A stretch of DNA of 64,000 bases, taken from Plasmopara viticola. Lineage: Eukaryota > Oomycota > Peronosporomycetes > Peronosporales > Peronosporaceae. Below the pieces are notes generated by a model that was not told where the DNA came from, did not search any database, and saw only the letters and a program-made list of their open reading frames with translations. Made by a program: the position numbers and the translations under genes. Positions 32,883 through 46,200 of the stretch are shown here, piece after piece. Location of the stretch: contig MBPM02000042.1 of assembly GCA_001695595.3 (NCBI GenBank), positions 372,001-436,000 of the forward strand, written 5' to 3'. How positions within the stretch are numbered: position 1 is the first letter of the stretch; each line of letters starts with the position of its first letter.

Positions 32883-34477
32883 GTGACAGGCGAAAATACG
32901 TCAGTAACCGGCAAGCGACTCGGTGCACGAATGCGTCATGCACGAGGTCTCAGCAACTCGACTCGTGTGTGCGCTGAGCGAAGGCCTGCTTTGCGTGGCT
33001 GGCGTCGTCGGTGGTAGTCGGTCATGCTGTCGTTCGGTCGGGACAGGTGGTCGATTGTGATAGACCTGATAGATGGGGTTTTATCGAGGCATTTCCTGCC
33101 GAATGTAGTGCTAGTCAAGCATCGTAAGTGACCGGCGTGCTGGGGTGAGGTACTTCACCACGACAATAGCGTTAGAGCGAGATCCTTTAGCGTCAAAATG
33201 GACAGCAATTTTAGCGTGCGCTCTTTATGGTACTCGTGATTAGCGTCAAGATCGCTGACACTGGTTAATGCTATATTTGCCCACTGATAACAGGCTTACT
33301 GAATTTCAATAGCGTAGGACTAATTAAGTGCCGAGAAGTACATGTTGGTACTGCTCTACTGTAACCTAACATTCCTTTCACGAGGGATGTGCAGCATGGA
33401 TGGAAGATTCATATGAAGGCTGTATCTCTTTGACGGCGTCACTTTTCTGTTTTAAAGCTGCGATTCCTCGACATTGCCTACAATAGTCTGCAAGGTCCTT
33501 CGCAGACAGCTCACTTTTCGCCTCCTCTGCTGGTGACGCTCAGGCTCGTTGTACAGGAGGGCATCGTATTTGACGAGTAGTCCTCGAACGTGGAGAGGGC
33601 TCCTTTCGGCTTAAACTTGCTCGTTGTATTGGAGGAGGCAAAGACAGCGATGGTAAAAGTCGTCCATCCGAAGATGTATTAGTATTTTCAAGGGCAGGAA
33701 TGTTGTATTGTCACAATCGTTGATAATCGTCAAGGCCTTTTTTTATTTATAAGGTATATACTGGTAGAATACGCTAACGAAATCTACTTATGAGAGTACT
33801 TTAATCCGTGAACAACAGTGGTATGTAGATAAAGTCACTTGTGAATCTTGACTGCATCAATAAAGTAGTTAAAAGCTGATAGGTTGCAGCGACAGTGGAC
33901 AATAAGCTGACGGAGGAGGTGGATTTAAAAAAATTCAACAAAAGACGCACCGGAAGGTAGGTCAAGCCCACCCGAGTTGTTATCCATCGTGCTGGATAGT
34001 TGTCCACGAGTAACAATAACATTACTTGCTGTTGATGGAGTGGTATTGACGAAGTTGCGCATAAGCGGAGAAAACTGCAGCAGATTTTGTTTTCAAGCTG
34101 AAATTGTGCCTAGAAATGCCAACGTATCGACAAAATTATAGTTTTAAATAGAATCAATCAACCGCGAAGAGTTCGTGCTCGCCATCGCCAAGAAATGCAA
34201 ACGTTTTGAGACCAAACGAGAAGGGAGCGAAGCTGAAGACCGGATGTGACAGCAGGCCCCATCGCAAAGCCTAAAAGAGAAGATAGTGATTTTGTAAGAC
34301 CCGAGCTCTCAAGTGTTGATGTTGATTGTAAATTTCAGTTTCCTTACCAGAGACGAAAAAGAAAGTTGACTGTCTTACCTATAATTAACTGCATACTAGT
34401 GTCAGCACAAAAAGTTTGTACTCGAGCTAAAAAATTGGGCGCGTCTAAGATTTTAATTCTTGACACCATTTCGAAGC
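32883..34477. other. Gap upstream of the transporter gene
   Basis: The first ~250 bp is GC-richer and is the probable promoter and 5' leader of the transporter gene. Beyond 33200 there is AT-rich sequence with no supported gene. Confidence 0.45.
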
Positions 34478-34740
34478 TTAGGATGTGTTAGAATGAGTCC
34501 CGGATTTAAGTGACAGGACCGCCCGCACGTAGCAATGCAGAGGCTCAATAGAAATCACGAATAAACTGAAAGAAAGTGGATCACCTTTTCGAACGTCGGC
34601 TTCCAAACTCAAAAGGTCTGAACGCGAAGAGTTAATAATAACTTGAAGTAGTGAGCCATTGAAAAAGGTCATGACTAATGTCAAAAAGTAAATCCAAATC
34701 CTCAATGTTGTAATACACGATCAAGGCTAGTTGACACCAT
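34478..34740 (-). pseudogene. LINE-type (non-LTR) reverse transcriptase relic
   Basis: On the minus strand the frames read KAFDGVN-like, then FFNGSLLQVIIN and VRKGDPLSFSLFVISIEPL. This is the order of the LINE reverse-transcriptase blocks 'AFDxVxW' and 'GxRQGDPLSPxLFxLxxEPL'. Stops and a frame change separate them, and the catalytic YADD block is not seen nearby, so only a fragment remains. It lies just upstream of the gypsy 5' LTR and is oriented opposite to it. Confidence 0.6.
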
Positions 34741-34962
34741 CGAACGCATTGTGCCTAGCAGTTAAACTAGCAATACTGGCAGGGAACACAGACATATGAG
34801 CTCTATGAAGCTTGGCAGACTCCAAGGCGCTGAGAAAGTTAGCTTATAGGTAGAGAAAAGCTCTAAGAGAGTAGCGTAATCAATCACTGGATTCAAAGTC
34901 CAGAGTGCTAATTATTACACCATAAGAGCGTAAGTTTGCTACTTATTTCTTTGAGCTCTAAG

Positions 34963-35270
34963 TTTCAGCCAGAAGAAAGTTTTAGATGTCCCATGACTAC
35001 TGGACACCAAGGCTTATTGGCTGAAAATTCTAATAGTGTAAGAAGCCAGATGGAATTAAGAAGAATGATAGAATTTAGAATGGCAGCAGTAGATGGCTGA
35101 TAGCCACCAGATAGGCAGCAGCAAGCGTAGAAGCTCTTCATCTAACAATTTCTATTTCAATTTGCTCTAAGCATCTAGCATTCCTTCTCCTTCACCGAAT
35201 GCGCCCCGCCCGCGCTTCAGCCTCGTCCGACGGCCGAGATTAAATAAGCTTTCTCTACGACTGCGTTACA
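34963..35270 (+). repeat. 5' LTR of a degenerate Ty3/gypsy element
   Basis: The stretch from CCAGAAGAAAG to CTACGACTGCGTTACA aligns along its length with 40065-40381. Shared stretches include GGCTGAAAA, AAGAAGCCAG, GCAGCAG(T/A)(A)GATGGCT and TCCTTCACCGA. The copies differ at many sites, so insertion is old. The conserved start dinucleotide seen in the 3' copy has decayed here. Confidence 0.75.
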
Positions 35271-38200
35271 TAGTAGCACTTCTCGCGTCAAGTCTGGAAG
35301 TTCAAGGCAAGGGTTCTCGTGAGAAGCGAGTCGTTCTGTGATTATTGGTACGAGCTGCATAGCGGCAAGTACCAAATTACTAAGCGATTTCTTTAGGAAC
35401 TCAACGTTCAGTAGTTGGTTAGTGTGATTGCACGCTTATGTGATTTGAACGCCTGGAATTATTTCAACCAGTCTATGGCTTCGTGCTTTTCCCTTTCGGT
35501 GCATTCCTGTCGCGCTTGTGAAATCACAGAGAAATAATCCAGATAAGTCACCCACTTGGCGTTGCTTTATCTAGATACAATACTCTTAAGCTCTTTCGTT
35601 CCGCTGCGTTGTATGGAAAATCGGAAAACGCATGAGCCCACAAATGTTTCATTAATACCCTACCAGAAGCTCGACAAATTATTGACGGGGAAACAGCTGA
35701 AGCTTGTCCAACTTATCCAAAACTAAATCCCGGATTGTAAGGCCTCAAGTGCCAGATCTAAGTGCGCGATATCACTGAAAATCTAAAGCGCCGTAGTCAG
35801 CAAGTCCAAGAGCTTTCGGAAGGTCGATATGACCACTCTATCCATGTATACAAAACGCGTAGACTGCAAAACAAAATTTGATTATACTCTTGAGGTTTTG
35901 TCAAGCACTGGTGAATTATACAAAGAGGGCTGTATGGCCCAATAAAGAGGCCGTGTGGCTGACGAAACCCAACACCTCGTCAATAGAGCCGAACAAGTGC
36001 TCTCGATGACAAAGAAGCTTGACGATTAACGTCGCTTAAGATCACGAGCGCCGACCCCGCAAGACGCGGCAAGTGCTAAGAGACAAGCGGAGTTAAAATC
36101 TAATGTAATTTCCAATGCAGTGACAAGACAAGACACGCTCTACCACTGCTGCATTTCACTCAGCAGCAACAATATTAAGCACAGGGGCAAGCTCAACTGC
36201 AAGCCGAAACACAACAGGCTAATAAGTGCTATCAGCATGAAAAGACGAGCAGAATAAAATTGTTCTTTTGATGAGGGAAGGTTTGACGAAGACAATAAAT
36301 CATTGATGTTTGCAACGAAACAGTATTACGCCAATAAGCATCGCTGACAACAGAGTCATCAGACTTTGGGACGCTTATCTATTGCATTTTTAACGAAACC
36401 GTACTAAATTTGCACCGTGCGACTGCGAGCGGATGAACGTGCACAAGACATAGGCACTGTTTTAGGCCTATATGCGCACTCGCTTCAGGCCTTCAAGATT
36501 GAGTGTGATAGTCGAGAGCACCTGGAACCTATACATGAGTATGTCTCAAAATCTCAGGACTTAATGTTTCAAACTGAATTGGAATGGAAAAGCGATTTTT
36601 TAAAAGTAAATTACAGGCAAAAATCGCAAAGAAATTCAAGGAAGAGAGTCCGACTACCCTTTAAAAGGCCATTGAGGTTGCCTCCACCTTTAAGTTTGCC
36701 CAATACTAGGATAGATCAAATTGTATATCAGTCAAGTCATTCAAGACGGTGCTTACAGAATCAGGCTATCGTACGAACAAGTCACGACCGCAGAAATAAA
36801 GCGTTTGGATAGGGGACGGATCAAAACGACAGCTCAAATAAATCGGCAACTTGTGACAATTGTTGCGTTGTCGGCCTCAAATCGCCGCAATGCACCGCTT
36901 CTAAATATTAAATAGCGAATCGTTATATAAGAAAGGCAGTACAAGCTATTCTCAAAGCAGAAGCTCGAGCTTTTGAAGACATTAGTCAAGAGAGACCCGT
37001 CACCGTCTTTGTCGACAATCTTAACGATTTATCCGATAATTCGGTGAAGCGACTGAAGCTCAAAGTTTTCAAGGGTGAGATGGTGCAAGTCCACCTTGGT
37101 CACGACCAGGTTGTTCACCGCTCTCGGTGAACGGTGCACATAAACTTGCAGATACGTGATTTCCCCATTACGTTGAAATGTTCCAAGTCATGCCTGTTCC
37201 TGCAAACAAGGATGTAATCATTGGCATGATGTGGCTTCGCGAGCAAATATCCGAACCAGATTGGACTGCAGGGCGCTTGTCTTTTCGAATCATTGCTGGC
37301 GTCATGCGCCACATATTCAACGTCCGTCCAGATGGACTGCTGGACAACGCAAGGCTTGAATAAATTAGAGCTGCGAGATTTGTTATTACTATTAGCAACA
37401 AGGCCACCATGGCCGCCAAGAAGGACGTAGCTACTTTCTTCTCACCATTTTTTGAGAATGTTGCGTCACGACAAAGACACTGAAACTGTCTTCGCCGTCA
37501 GATCGCATAATAATTAGAAGGCTGAGCGCTTTGAGATTCGAGGATGGAAATTGCTTAAGGATATTATGGCGTTCGAAATGCTACGCAAGTATGCGGACAC
37601 AGTATTTCGCACAGAGCTTGCAAGCGAGACCCCTCTAGTATGGAAAAACACGAATATTTGCTCAAGCCTGTAACGAAGCCGATATCTGTCGAACAATGGC
37701 GCCAAAGTCCTGAAAGTCGTAGGACAGTCCAAGAACTGACCAAAGAGATGATTCAATCAGGCATTAAACGATCTAGTACGTCTGCCTTTTTGACATCAAC
37801 GGTTTGTACCAAAAAGCTTGTAGGTTAGCGTATTGTGCACGATTATCGTCAGCTAAATATAGCAACGCTCTTGCTGGCTATACCATTGCCGCGTAAGGAA
37901 GACACCTTTGACGCCATGTCCGCAAGTCATTTGGTTTCGGGCATGGACTTACTTTAGAGTGACTATCAGATTAGATTGCGTGGAGATATTCCATTTGATG
38001 CTTTTTCAGCTCCAGATGGCCTCACCAAAGCGAAGCTTCGGGTACTTCAAACGGCTTTTGCAGAGCCTTAAGCAATGCGATGAGAATCTACTTTGACGAC
38101 ACCTACGTGATCACACAAAGTGAAGAAGTCGCAGACCGCGTTACGGCTTAAGACCGTGGACATAAATGAAGTGAAGAACAGCAGCTTTAAATCAATTTGT

Positions 38201-40064
38201 CGAAGTGCCAGTTCTGTGTGGGTGGGATCCCATGCCGAGAAGACTTTGTCAGACGAAAAGGCGCACGAATGGACCCCGACGAGTTTAAAATCATCGCAGA
38301 ATAGCCTATTTCCAAGACAAAGAAGCAAATGGAGGCTTTTTAGGCACTATAGTATATGTCTTGTTGTTCTGTAAGTAGTTCGCGTGGTTTGCAGGACGAT
38401 TCCATTACATCTTTAAGAAAAAAGCTCCTCGAGAAGCAACCAATTTCTTGGACGATCAGCTACGCTGCTTCACCGAACTCAAGCGTCGTTTGATGTTGCC
38501 ATCTGATTTAAGCCTTTTGCATTTTTTCGAAACCGTTTGTATACGACTGGACGCCTAAAACCACGCGATTGGCGTAGTTTTGTTACAAAAGGAGGGGAAG
38601 CAAGAACATCTTGTTGCTTTTGCTGGTCGGAAGATTAAGCCAGCTGAGTTGTACTACCTTGTTTGTGAGCAAGGGCTACTTGAAATTGTGTATGCGCCAG
38701 AAGTATGGCGTGTGTATTGTCCCAATCAGACAATCACGGTCGAAGCGGATCACAAAAGTATTGAAATTGTCCTGACGCAGAAGACTTCGAATTGCGGTGT
38801 AGCTCGATGGTTAGATGAGCTTGCTATTTCCGGTGAAACTGACACCGCGACTGATGCACTGTCAAAAAATCCAGAATTCGAGTGTTAAAGTTAAAATGAC
38901 CAAAAAAGCTTGCAAGAGCTACTGGAAGCGGCTAAGAACTGCGAGATCGTGCCGACAATCAGGACGAACGAGATTACAGTTGCTCAGTCCGCAGAAATTA
39001 TGCATGCATGAAATAGAAACCAACAGTAATTCTTCGAGAAGCTGAAAAAAGAAGATTATGTACCAAAGTAATCATTCCAGGATGGCAATTTGTATTCGTG
39101 CAGGCGAAGATGAGACACCGCGATTGTATATTGCAGACGACAAATTGCGCCATCTGTGAGAAGTATGACCCAGAGATTTGCAAGACGTATTGGTCGTGCA
39201 GCAAAAAAGGTTACTGGCCAAAATTGACAGGTGCTATGTCAACACATGCGAAACGTGTCAGCGGGAGAAGGCTAGGCGGACCAAGCCGCCAGGATTTCTT
39301 AAGTCTCTGTATATATCAATAGGCAGAAGAGTTGATTTTTTGATGGACTTCATCTTTCCCGAAGATCGAAAAAAGCTAAAAAATCAGCACAAGTGTTACT
39401 ACTACGTCAAGGACGTTACTTAAGGTCTTACAGAACCTGATGAGCGAAGCACAAGAGCGCATGAAGGACTAATATGACAAGAAAAGGCTTGTCCGAGACT
39501 TTTAAGTTTACAATCATAATGCTTTTGGACGGCAATAATTTGGATGTCCGTCGCAAAGGTTTTACCCAGTCGTAGAAACTCGCGCTAAGATTTATTGGCC
39601 CACTTTCGATCGTAAAAAAATTATCGAGATCTTTATAGGTTGAATCTATCGAAGGCCCGGCGTTTCACACTTCACTGTCGATGCCGTATCGCAAGGACCT
39701 TAAGCGTCGGCAAAGTCTGAGTAAGCCGATGGCTGCGAGGGACAATTCGTTGAAGCTGTAATTGGACATCGTAAGTACAAGAGAAGTATACAGTTCTAAG
39801 TTTGGTGACTTGGTGAAACCAAGAAGAAAGTCATTTGGAAGCCCGTGGAGAATTTAAAGCAGATTTTGTGACTCATCGACCTCTTCTGAGAATTCAAAGA
39901 GATAACGATTATCTTTTAAAGTAGGCATCTTCTTGAAGAGAGGTCATGTGACGTAACAGATGTTGACGGCAGTTTTGCCGATTTTGGCTTTTATGCAAAA
40001 TAATCTAAATATTACCAAGATGCATATACATTAGCACTATACATAGAAATAGACAATTATACAG
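35271..40064 (+). pseudogene. Ty3/gypsy chromodomain retrotransposon (chromovirus-type) internal region, degenerate
   Basis: Domains appear in gypsy order on the plus strand but in shifting frames with stops: a gag-like stretch (36417-36812); a protease/RT linker (VMPVPANKDVIIGMMWLRE, about 37180); RT fingers and palm (RIVHDYRQLN, about 37830; YFDDTYVIT, about 38080, with SKCQFCV downstream); RNase H (FAGRKIKPAELYY, about 38620); the integrase zinc-binding end (YVNTCETCQREKARRTKPPG, about 39230); and the first core segment (DFLMDFIFP). The frame then jumps at about 39420 to the integrase C-terminal tail (AQERMKD.YDKKRLVRDF), so most of the DDE core is deleted. A chromodomain end (KVIWKPVENLKQIL, about 39830) closes it. 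The element cannot be autonomous. Confidence 0.85.
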
Positions 40065-40381
40065 TGTCCGACCAGAAGAAGTCTTAGATGTTCCATAACC
40101 ATTGGGGACCAAAAAATTTATCGGCTGAAAAGATTCTAGGATGTATAAGAAGCCAGGTGAAGTAAAGAAGGATAATTGCTTTTGCGATGGTAGCAGCAGA
40201 TGGCTAAGAGCTACCAGTTAGGGAGTAGCAAGAAGCTATGTCGTCGTAGCTCTTCCTTTAATATCGTATCGCAAATTGCTTCAAGCATCCAAACTTCTTT
40301 TCTTTCACCGACTTCGCCTCGCTCGCACCTCAACCACGTTCGACGACCAAAAATTACTAAGCTTCCTCCACGACTGTGTGA
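40065..40381 (+). repeat. 3' LTR of the degenerate Ty3/gypsy element
   Basis: It begins TGTCCGACCAGAAG and ends near CCACGACTGTGTG, matching 34963-35270. Several indels separate the two LTRs. Downstream sequence (40382 onwards) is not shared with the region after the 5' LTR, which places the boundary. Confidence 0.75.
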
Positions 40382-40445
40382 AAGAAATGGACTAGACTTA
40401 AAATATATGGCTTTGGTCATAGTTTCCGAGCGATGGACGAGTGCG

Positions 40446-40697
40446 AATTGACCTTGGCTGAAAACGCACTAAATCCGGGTTGATCGGTGGAGCAGAATTT
40501 TACGGTTCGGCTGGCCTTTCCTGTGCAACCGGGTCCGAATAAGTCATGCGTTCACGCTCGTTGTGCCATGCGGCTTCCTTATTAAGATGTCTGGGCTGCT
40601 ACACGCTAAAAATACAAATGATAGGGATTAAAACCTGCTGTAGCCTCGTTTGTCAAAGATGCAAGAGATAGCGCCCTACAATTGAGTAATGGATGCA
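40446..40697. repeat. Short dispersed repeat, copy 2 of 2
   Basis: Same-strand match to 27541-27753, with the frame seen there broken here. It sits between the gypsy 3' LTR and block R copy C. Confidence 0.65.
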
Positions 40698-41086
40698 CCA
40701 CGAACCCAAGTTGGTAGCATTAGTCCGTTCGATGAAACGAGTAGCACATGCCCCAAGTGAGTATTGAAGCACTAACAAGAGAGGGTATCATGGCTCTATA
40801 CAAGGAGAATGGAGCTGCTTAAAATTACCTGAGTATCAAAGACGACCCTAAAGTTGACAAAGGAACTTTGTCATACTGAACGTCTGACTGGTTGTCGCTT
40901 CGCGAAAGAGTTCTCTCCACTGCCAGAGGTGTCAGAGCTACTAAAATTTAGAGATATTTAAACGACTGATTTCATTTCTTAGCTAAATATTAGAGATGGT
41001 AGTTTTGAAGCGCAATGAATTTTTTCCTTGTTAAACTTTGGAATAGCCTCATCGGCGTTAAAAGGTGCGCCTGAGATCAGTAATGG

Positions 41087-42660
41087 CGACCAAAAGCTAT
41101 TCATACCAATTGGCGCTTGGTGCTGTCAAAACGCTCCACACCTGAGTCTGGCGAGAAACGAGTAGAAGCTTTCTGTAGCGACACAACCCGTGCCAATCTG
41201 CTATTTCATTTAGCTGAACAAACACAAATGTAATCACATATTCTTCTCTACAGCGACCCTCGACTAAAGAATCCAGTCATTTGTCGGAGTAATTCGATGC
41301 GAAGAAGGTCGTTCGATCTGAAGAGACAGTGCCAATTTCTTACGAGAAGATAGAGACATGGTAGCCGAGCGAATTAGTACAAAGCACAGCCTTGAGCTAT
41401 TAAAAGCTCAGACTTTCATCATGAGATGCTTCGATTACAAAAATACTTGTGGAATCATTTTATTATGGCTCTAAACCATTTGCTTATGCGTCGACGATGA
41501 GCTATCACGATCTCGCCGTGGTATTTTAACGGGAATTGCAATGCAGTCTCGTTAGCAAAAGAGAACAAAGTTGTCTACCGCATTTTTGAACGACTCCTAC
41601 ATTGCTTAAAAAACAAAGAAAAATGAGAGTATGTAGCTTAAGCACATGAGACCAAGTGTATTGACTCAGGCAGCTGGTTTTTGAGCTTGAACTCAATGCC
41701 GGCAAACCAATTGCGTTCGAAGTTGTTTAAGCAGCCAAGCACGCCACAAGCAAAAAGTGTCTTGTATCGCTCACAAAGCGTTGATTTATATCAAGACTGG
41801 ATTCGCGAAATAATGCAGTGTAAATTTGTCCAAATACGTCCCTGCGTAACAGGACTGTTGCACAGACTTGCTAACAAGTATTAAGCTCGCGCCAGCGCAA
41901 ATGTTTTTTTGGTAAATTCCGCTGTTAGCTCGAGCCAGCTTTTTTGTGCTTGTCGCTCTTCGCGTCAGAACATACTACTAGTTAATCGCAGTTTAATTCG
42001 AGCAGTATAGCTCAGATGACACCATATAGCAGAGCTACATTGACTGAGCTTTAGTCTAGTCTCAGTTCGCAATCGCTGTTACAATCGTATTTTTTAAGAC
42101 AGGCTTAGGACACAGATTTGGAGGTCTACACCGAATCATTCCTTACTAGATTTTTCGTGACTTTATATCGTACTCACTTCGCATTGCTGAAGCATGAGAC
42201 AGTGTCTTGACATTTTAAACGTACACAATTTGTGAAAGTGCATTGCATTGCACCACTGCAAATATCCTCCTAAGTATGCCCGAAAGCTCGTATTTATTGT
42301 ATCACTAACTTAAAACCACTCACGACTTTTGATGCAAATTTCTTACGCCAACACACCGTGCTGATCTCAGCAGATTTGTATAGGTGTGTGCCCAGCTTGC
42401 AGCAAAGGTTTCAAATAAGCGATTAAAATTTTTGGCCTCGACAATAGTGCTGAAATGACGATTAACACCTGCAGCAATGCGATCCAATATTTCATCAGCG
42501 TTCAAATCCAACCGATGGTATCGGCAATCTGAGCCTATTGATTCGGATTTGCTTATGTTCGGCTGCGAAAACTTCGACATAAATCGTGTTATAGATCTTC
42601 GAAAGGCGATCACCTCCTGGGTCCTACGCTATGAAATTGACACATCAAAAGTTTGCATCT
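41087..42660. repeat. Diverged repeat block R, copy C (direct)
   Basis: Same-strand counterpart of 25455-27460, shorter because of several deletions. Recognisable cores include ATTCATACCAATTGGCG, CGAGAAGATAGAGACATGGT, ATACTTGTGG and CTACATTGACTGAGC. It ends within about 75 bp of the inverted block M copy B. Confidence 0.7.
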
Positions 42661-42734
42661 ATGATTGAAACTGTGCCTAGCTTAAAGAGTTGTCATCATA
42701 CTTCAAAGAATGTTTGACTTTTGTCGTTCAAAAA

Positions 42735-43195
42735 ATACGTGTCGAATGATCACGCTTGATGCCAGGTCTGCTCAACGCGGTAGCAAACTTGAGTCGTTTA
42801 TGTCGACAAATCATCTTAGGTGACCCTGTTCGACCAGACAGTAAACGTCGCCGAGATATTTATTAGCACTTTTATCAGCACGAAATCTCCCATAGCATAC
42901 AGCTTGGCGCAATGATAGCAGTGTAGGATGATCTATCAGCTTTTATCCACAAAATTAGGTGCACTCTACAAATTACACCCGGACATTTTGTTAAGCACCA
43001 AAATCTTCTTATTTAGGCCTATATAATGGTGCTGTTGCTCCGTCAGCTTGTAATTAATGCTTAATTTCGAACAGAAAAAGAGTGATGAGTGCGAGGATTT
43101 TGGCTTCCGCACATGCCAATTTTTGCCTTTCAGGCAAAGGGCGCAATGTAATTAAAGCTCACATTTGATGGTGACGAAGTATATGTCGTGACACC
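42735..43195. repeat. Diverged repeat block M, copy B (inverted)
   Basis: Reverse complement counterpart of 30370-30725, adjacent to the inverted block L copy B. The adjacency suggests that L-M is the older arrangement. Confidence 0.65.
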
Positions 43196-43254
43196 ACCAT
43201 TTCTGTTAGGATTTTTATGGTAGATATCTTCCTTTGACGACATATGTCCTCCTA

Positions 43255-46200
43255 GGCGTCTAGGGCGAGTGCCGATTGGTATAAATAGCTACTGGTCGAG
43301 GCATCTAGGGCGAGGCTGTGTAGATGCACGTGACCCGAAACATTATATACCGACCGATGCTCGTCATGCACAGCTATTGATACATGCACCATAAAAATAA
43401 CAGTAGGCCAAGACACCAAAAACAAGGTTCTGTTAGTACGCGTGAACAGTACTTTACCCACCAAGCAACGCTCACCGCAGAAAGTACTCGCTGCATAGCA
43501 TGCAAGGTACGGTTGGCTGTGAGCAGAGCAGCTTTTGACTTATGACCAAGCCGAACGAAGTAGCACGTTAGCCATTGAACAACGATCGTTGTGGTCGGCG
43601 TTTTATGTAGATGTATTTTGGCGTAATTATCCGGCTTATAAACAGTACATTGCTCGCTGAGAGAGAATGTTGTTGACCAGATCGCTTCACTCGCGACACC
43701 GTCGCCTGGGGCGATTTGAGTATCGTATAGAGTGGAGGACATTCCATCGCTAACCTTGATTTGGCAAGACTTTCTGGATGCCGTAAATGCTTATGATCAT
43801 TATCTTCATTTTTTTTGAAAGCATCATTCATGCAGCTTAACCATCGAAGCTATGGCTCAAATGCCGCCGATACTCCGAAATCTACACGTTAAAGCAAAAC
43901 GTTAACTTTCTCAAGCTGACAACGTTTTACAGCGCCAATTGCTCGATAAGTAATTGATACAATCTAGTGTTTCCTTATAAATGACGAGTTGACTCTTGTT
44001 GGTGTTGTATACGTAGCCTGAAGTTCAGTTGACTTAAGTTACAAAAAGCGCAATAGTTGCCATTACACACTCTTTGTGTTTAGCACAAAAAGCATTTTAG
44101 AGCGTGAAATGCTTTGTCATGAACAGTTGCTCTGGTGCTGCTCGGGCGCAACCTCGTTTTTGCAGAAAATCATCAATAGGAACTGTTGTCGCTCAAAATT
44201 TGTGAAAATTGGTGCTGACATCCGTCTTATTAATATTGATGAGCCACTAACAAATTTCAACGTCACTATCGGATGCGCTAGAACGCTATATAATAAAGCA
44301 CACGGATACAATTTCCTGCTAATTATGTGCGCTTTTTGTCGCTCGGGTTCACAATTACGAAGCATGACCATGGCAGACACGAAGAAGTACACGAGAGTTG
44401 CAGAACATGCAACTTGTAAACGCAACTTTAATACGCGACTCAGTAATGTTTTGTAAGAAGCTGTGAGAGCGATGCATTTGGGCGTGCTTAAGCTTATCTT
44501 GACCAGCCTCGAACAGTATACAAAGTCTATTCTTTATGGCTGTGCTAAGCTGGTACATTCTAAAAACTGCAGTGTTGTCGCTAAATAAAAGAAGCAGTAA
44601 TTACGTAAAAATGTCAATATCGAAGCGAGCTCGATTGTGATATTTTTAACCAGCGTATGGTTGCAGTAGGCATAGCTCATTAGTGCTTTGACAGTTGCAA
44701 ATGGAAGAGCAAATTCGGCTTGTATATTTTCATAAGTGCTGCAACAGTGCTGATGTATTGGTGCTGATGATGTTTTACCACGAGCAGGCACAACTCCCTA
44801 ACGCTATGTAAGTCGTGGAATAATTTATAAAATACCGCTTGAAATATGTCTATCTTAGCATTGCCGAACGGGGCAAATGATTGCAAAGCGAGACGATCGG
44901 GTCTATGGATTTTAAGGCAATTTGATCGACGAAGTGATTGATTAGCACACGAATCTACATGCCTTGACAGTGAAGCTGCAAGAAGGTATTTTACTGTTTT
45001 GCAAATGCGTTATATAAACTCATGAGACTGTCATTAAAGAAAGTAATATTACTATTTTGCAAATGGGTCTATAGATACTCATGAGACTTATTCTTATTGA
45101 CTCCTCAAAAGTGAAATAGTTGTGGCTTTTGTTTGTCATTGTTTTAGCTACACACGAAGGTGAGAACAGGCTTCGTGGAGCAACAATTAAAGTAAAAAAG
45201 CTTTGTTCAAGCCGCTGATTGTTGAGCAAGGAAGCTACAAACGGAAGTTTGCAAGCACAACCGCAAAACTTGAGATGGTTTGCGAGCTCATTGGTGCGGA
45301 CTTTTGTTTAGAACCCTCTTTCGTGAATGCACCTAATGAATATAAGGCGCACCCTTGTAGCTAAATGGAAATTGACTTGCTACTATCGAGAATTTTGTCA
45401 AGTCGACGTCAAGCGTTTTATTTAAGCAACTTGATCCTTCAATATACAATTTGATCTTACCAGATGTCGGGTTTGTCCAACTGAGTCAGCTACCGCGACC
45501 AGTTCAAGAAGCTGATAAGTTTAAATTATAATACTGCGCTTTCCGTCTCTGGGATAGGAAGTGCTGGGACACTGCAAGTCATGAGTTGTCATAAATGATT
45601 CATTGACAGTCTTAAGCCAAGCAAATCTGCACCGAAGGAATCTCTTCACTCGGAAACGTTATAAACAATTTCTTTTTGCCAAGTTGACAGAACCTTTTTT
45701 ACTTCAAAGAGCTAGTAAAAAAGCTCAAACCCTTCTTCCTCTTTTTACTTTCGAGAAGTCTACGGGATCACGTTGCGCACGTCGCGCTTGCGCTGCAATT
45801 ACTCAGTAAGTCAAATAAATTTGCTTTTCTGTCGTGAAAATTTGACACGTACGCGTTCATCGGAGGATATGACAAAGTAGAGGCAGAAGGGAACAAAACC
45901 CCAGACCGCCATAGACGAGAAAAGTGGCCGATCGTATGAAAGCTTTTTTCCAAGTCACCCCGCCAGTCGTTCCAGTTCTACGAAATTTACAATAAGGTCA
46001 GCTTTTACGACTTCTTGTCATTTTGCCTTCATCGCTTAGCATGTTCAGGCGTTGAATGAGGTGTAGACTATACCGATATAGTTTGCAGTGTCGACACTGA
46101 TTCTTCGCATAATAAAGCCGTTTAACAAGCACGCTGACACGAATCGTGAGATTTTTGCGGATCTTAAGCGTGCTTTTCTCGTGCTGAGTGCTCGAGGAGG

